Origin: Geothrix sp.
GTDB lineage: Bacteria; Acidobacteriota; Holophagae; Holophagales; Holophagaceae
Length of the DNA: 64,000 nucleotides
Assembly (NCBI RefSeq): GCF_030219325.1
Contig: NZ_CP126625.1
Span: 2,034,857-2,098,856, forward strand
Direction of reading: 5' to 3'
The position numbers and the translations under genes were made by a program. This document shows positions 62,108 to 64,000 of this stretch, piece after piece; the stretch's first letter is position 1; the number at the start of each line of letters is the position of its first letter. The notes beneath the pieces were generated by a model that worked only from the letters and a program-made list of their open reading frames with translations, had not been told where the DNA came from and did not search any database.

Positions 62108-62113
62108 TAGAAT
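62108..62113 (+). promoter_or_regulatory. Candidate -10 element of hemerythrin 3
   Basis: TAGAAT within CCCTAGAATGGG, 42 nt before the preferred GTG start. It matches the block upstream of hemerythrin 2. Confidence 0.45.
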
Positions 62114-62149
62114 GGGCCACCAACCCAATTCGATTCCATGGAGGACACC

Positions 62150-62560
62150 GTGTCTGTCGCCGACTGGAGCGAAAAATTCGAGACCGGAATCGAGGAGATC
62201 GACGCGCAGCACAAGCACCTGTTCGAGGTCATCAACCGCCTGGCCGAGTGTTTCAAGGCCGGCATGGCGGAGGCCGGCGCCCGGGAGAGCCTGGCCTTCC
62301 TGAACGAGTACACGAAGGAGCACTTCTACGCGGAAGAGGAGTTCATGCGGGTGATGGGCTACCCGAAACTCAAAGCCCACCAGATCGAACACACCGAACT
62401 GCTGACCAAGGTGCAGAACCTCATCGTGAAGATGGACGAAGGCTTCCTCATCACCGCGGACGTGGCCACCTTCGTGGCGGATTGGCTGGCGCACCACATC
62501 AATGAAGTCGACATGGGCTACGTCCAGTACATCCAGGAGAAGACCGCCCATTTGCCGTGA
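62150..62560 (+). CDS. Bacteriohemerythrin 3
   Basis: A 136-residue hemerythrin with intact ligands: DAQHKHLFEVI, HFYAEEEFM, HQIEHTELL and HHINEVDMGYVQ. An ATG at 62138 is in frame, but the GTG at 62150 is preferred: GGAGG lies 6 nt before it, and the resulting start MSVADWSEKFETGIEEIDAQ aligns without gaps to MPLAVWSARYETGIKEIDAQ of copy 2. The upstream ATG is part of the ribosome site itself. tRNA-like fragments begin about 20 bp downstream. Confidence 0.93.
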   Translation: MSVADWSEKFETGIEEIDAQHKHLFEVINRLAECFKAGMAEAGARESLAFLNEYTKEHFYAEEEFMRVMGYPKLKAHQIEHTELLTKVQNLIVKMDEGFLITADVATFVADWLAHHINEVDMGYVQYIQEKTAHLP

Positions 62561-62581
62561 TTCGAGGCACGCCTCGGGCGG

Positions 62582-62730
62582 TCCCACTCGACCCTAGATC
62601 CTTGCGACGCATGCGTCGCGAGGGCAGGTTCGAATCGGCTTCCGACCCACTCCGGCGGGATTCGAACGCGCCTGGCTTCGCCAGCCACCGGTTCCGCTTG
62701 CAGGTTCGAATCCCGCAGGGATCCACTCCA
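62582..62730 (+). repeat. tRNA-like 3' fragments and nested palindromes
   Basis: GCAGGTTCGAATC, a T-arm sequence as in the nearby tRNA-Thr, occurs on the plus strand near 62624 and 62700, each followed by a CCACTCC sequence. A third T-arm box lies on the minus strand (GTTCGAATCCCGC, 62664-62652), forming a perfect 13-bp inverted pair with 62704-62716. GCGACGCATGCGTCGC (62604-62619) is a 16-bp perfect palindrome. No D-arm or anticodon arm is found, so none is a functional tRNA. The blocks spaced about 63-77 bp apart suggest degraded tandem tRNA units. Confidence 0.6.
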
Positions 62731-62769
62731 GTGAAAAGGCCCCCGCATGCGGGGGCCTTTTCACTGGAG
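62726..62769. terminator. 44-nt perfect palindrome, bidirectional terminator of tRNA-Thr
   Basis: The sequence is its own reverse complement over 44 nt, centred on GCATGC at 62745-62750. It contains AAAAGGCCCCCGC and GCGGGGGCCTTTT, so it works as an intrinsic terminator in both directions. Its right end includes the encoded CCA of tRNA-Thr (62765-62767), and its left end carries a mirrored CTCCA that follows the tRNA-like fragment. Confidence 0.85.
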
Positions 62770-62840
62770 CCAACTACAGGATTCGAACCTGCGACCTGCT
62801 GATTACGAATCAGCTGCTCTACCAGCTGAGCTAAGTTGGC
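62765..62840 (-). tRNA. tRNA-Thr (anticodon CGU)
   Basis: A 76-nt cloverleaf including encoded CCA. The acceptor stem GCCAACT pairs with AGTTGGC, the D-arm is AGCTCAGCTGGTAGAGC, the anticodon arm GCTGA-TTCGTAA-TCAGC presents CGT, and the T-arm is GCAGG-TTCGAAT-CCTGT. Discriminator T is followed by CCA. It reads ACG codons. It is a single tRNA gene between hemerythrin 3 and the S9 peptidase gene, with a palindromic terminator immediately at its 3' end. Confidence 0.97.
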
Positions 62841-62880
62841 GCTGGCCGTCTAGTTTGCCCTGGGAGGGCCCTGGAATCAA

Positions 62881-64000
<1,120 letters not shown>

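Noticed and set aside
62640-62730. A second functional tRNA or the 3' end of tmRNA on the plus strand
   Set aside because: A T-arm-like GGTTCGAATCCCGC and a terminal CCA are present, but no D-arm, anticodon arm or matching acceptor strand, and for tmRNA there is too little room downstream of the hemerythrin gene.

Overview
This 64 kb window is a stretch of GC-rich bacterial chromosome. It has about 50 closely packed protein genes, one tRNA, no rRNA, and no transposase, integrase or CRISPR array. The gene content fits an acidobacterium, most likely of class Holophagae (Geothrix/Holophaga type). The main reasons are two tandem Oar-like TonB-dependent receptors with N-terminal carboxypeptidase-regulatory domains, a five-helix cytochrome b type SdhCAB, several secreted S9 peptidases, a membrane pyrophosphatase and a cluster of bacteriohemerythrins. 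The taxonomic call is inference from gene content.

Layout. 1-3.0 kb: minus-strand phospholipid genes (gpsA start, plsY) behind cinA and a tiny glycine-zipper membrane protein, then a small unknown protein and a DinB-fold protein. 3.0-6.9 kb: pyruvate kinase, a short Fis-type regulator and two overlapping GAPDH paralogues. 6.9-14.1 kb: a HI0933-type flavoprotein, a LipB-Nudix fusion, a membrane histidine kinase, a short-chain acyl-CoA dehydrogenase and a TolC-type outer-membrane protein. 14.1-18.1 kb: a secreted S9 peptidase, nadC and a crotonase. 18.1-28.6 kb: a secreted beta-propeller protein plus an S55 (SpoIVB-type) protease, divergent from two large Oar-like receptors. 28.7-37.0 kb: ymdB, aqpZ, a PolB-like exonuclease with a DoxX protein, a long-inverted-repeat element, HAD phosphatase, 3-hydroxybutyryl-CoA dehydrogenase, class I aldolase, RF3 and a VOC protein. 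37-45.6 kb: oligopeptidase B, a proton-pumping pyrophosphatase, and divergent sdhCAB. 45.7-51.4 kb: CCA-adding enzyme, GNAT, an orphan E1-alpha-type dehydrogenase, a chemoreceptor and acetate kinase. 51.6-56.4 kb: a MacAB-like exporter split into adaptor, ATPase and two different permeases. 56.4-62.6 kb: ArfB, a DUF6526-like protein, a periplasmic MsrB-MsrA fusion, a large unknown protein and three bacteriohemerythrins. 62.6-64 kb: tRNA-like debris, tRNA-Thr(CGU) and the 3' part of a third S9 peptidase gene.

How the parts fit. Pyruvate kinase, GAPDH, aldolase, acetate kinase, SdhCAB and the pyrophosphatase are a heterotrophic energy core. Acyl-CoA dehydrogenase, crotonase and hydroxyacyl-CoA dehydrogenase are dispersed beta-oxidation or short-chain acyl-CoA genes. 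Three exported S9 peptidases, an S55 protease and two Oar-like receptors suggest a life on peptides or heavy surface proteolysis.

The observations I rate highest: (1) six genes with a TANNNT hexamer exactly 6 nt before the ATG and no Shine-Dalgarno sequence, read as leaderless transcripts, two of them sharing a 17-bp overlapping divergent promoter; (2) the S55 protease/propeller pair facing tandem Oar-like receptors, a candidate Oar-dependent protease module; (3) palindromic elements inside the MacAB-like operon, one flanked by a duplicated gene junction; (4) potassium-independence residues in both pyruvate kinase and the pyrophosphatase; (5) the LipB-Nudix fusion; (6) an unusual 44-nt perfect palindrome terminator beside tRNA-Thr with tRNA-like 3' fragments.
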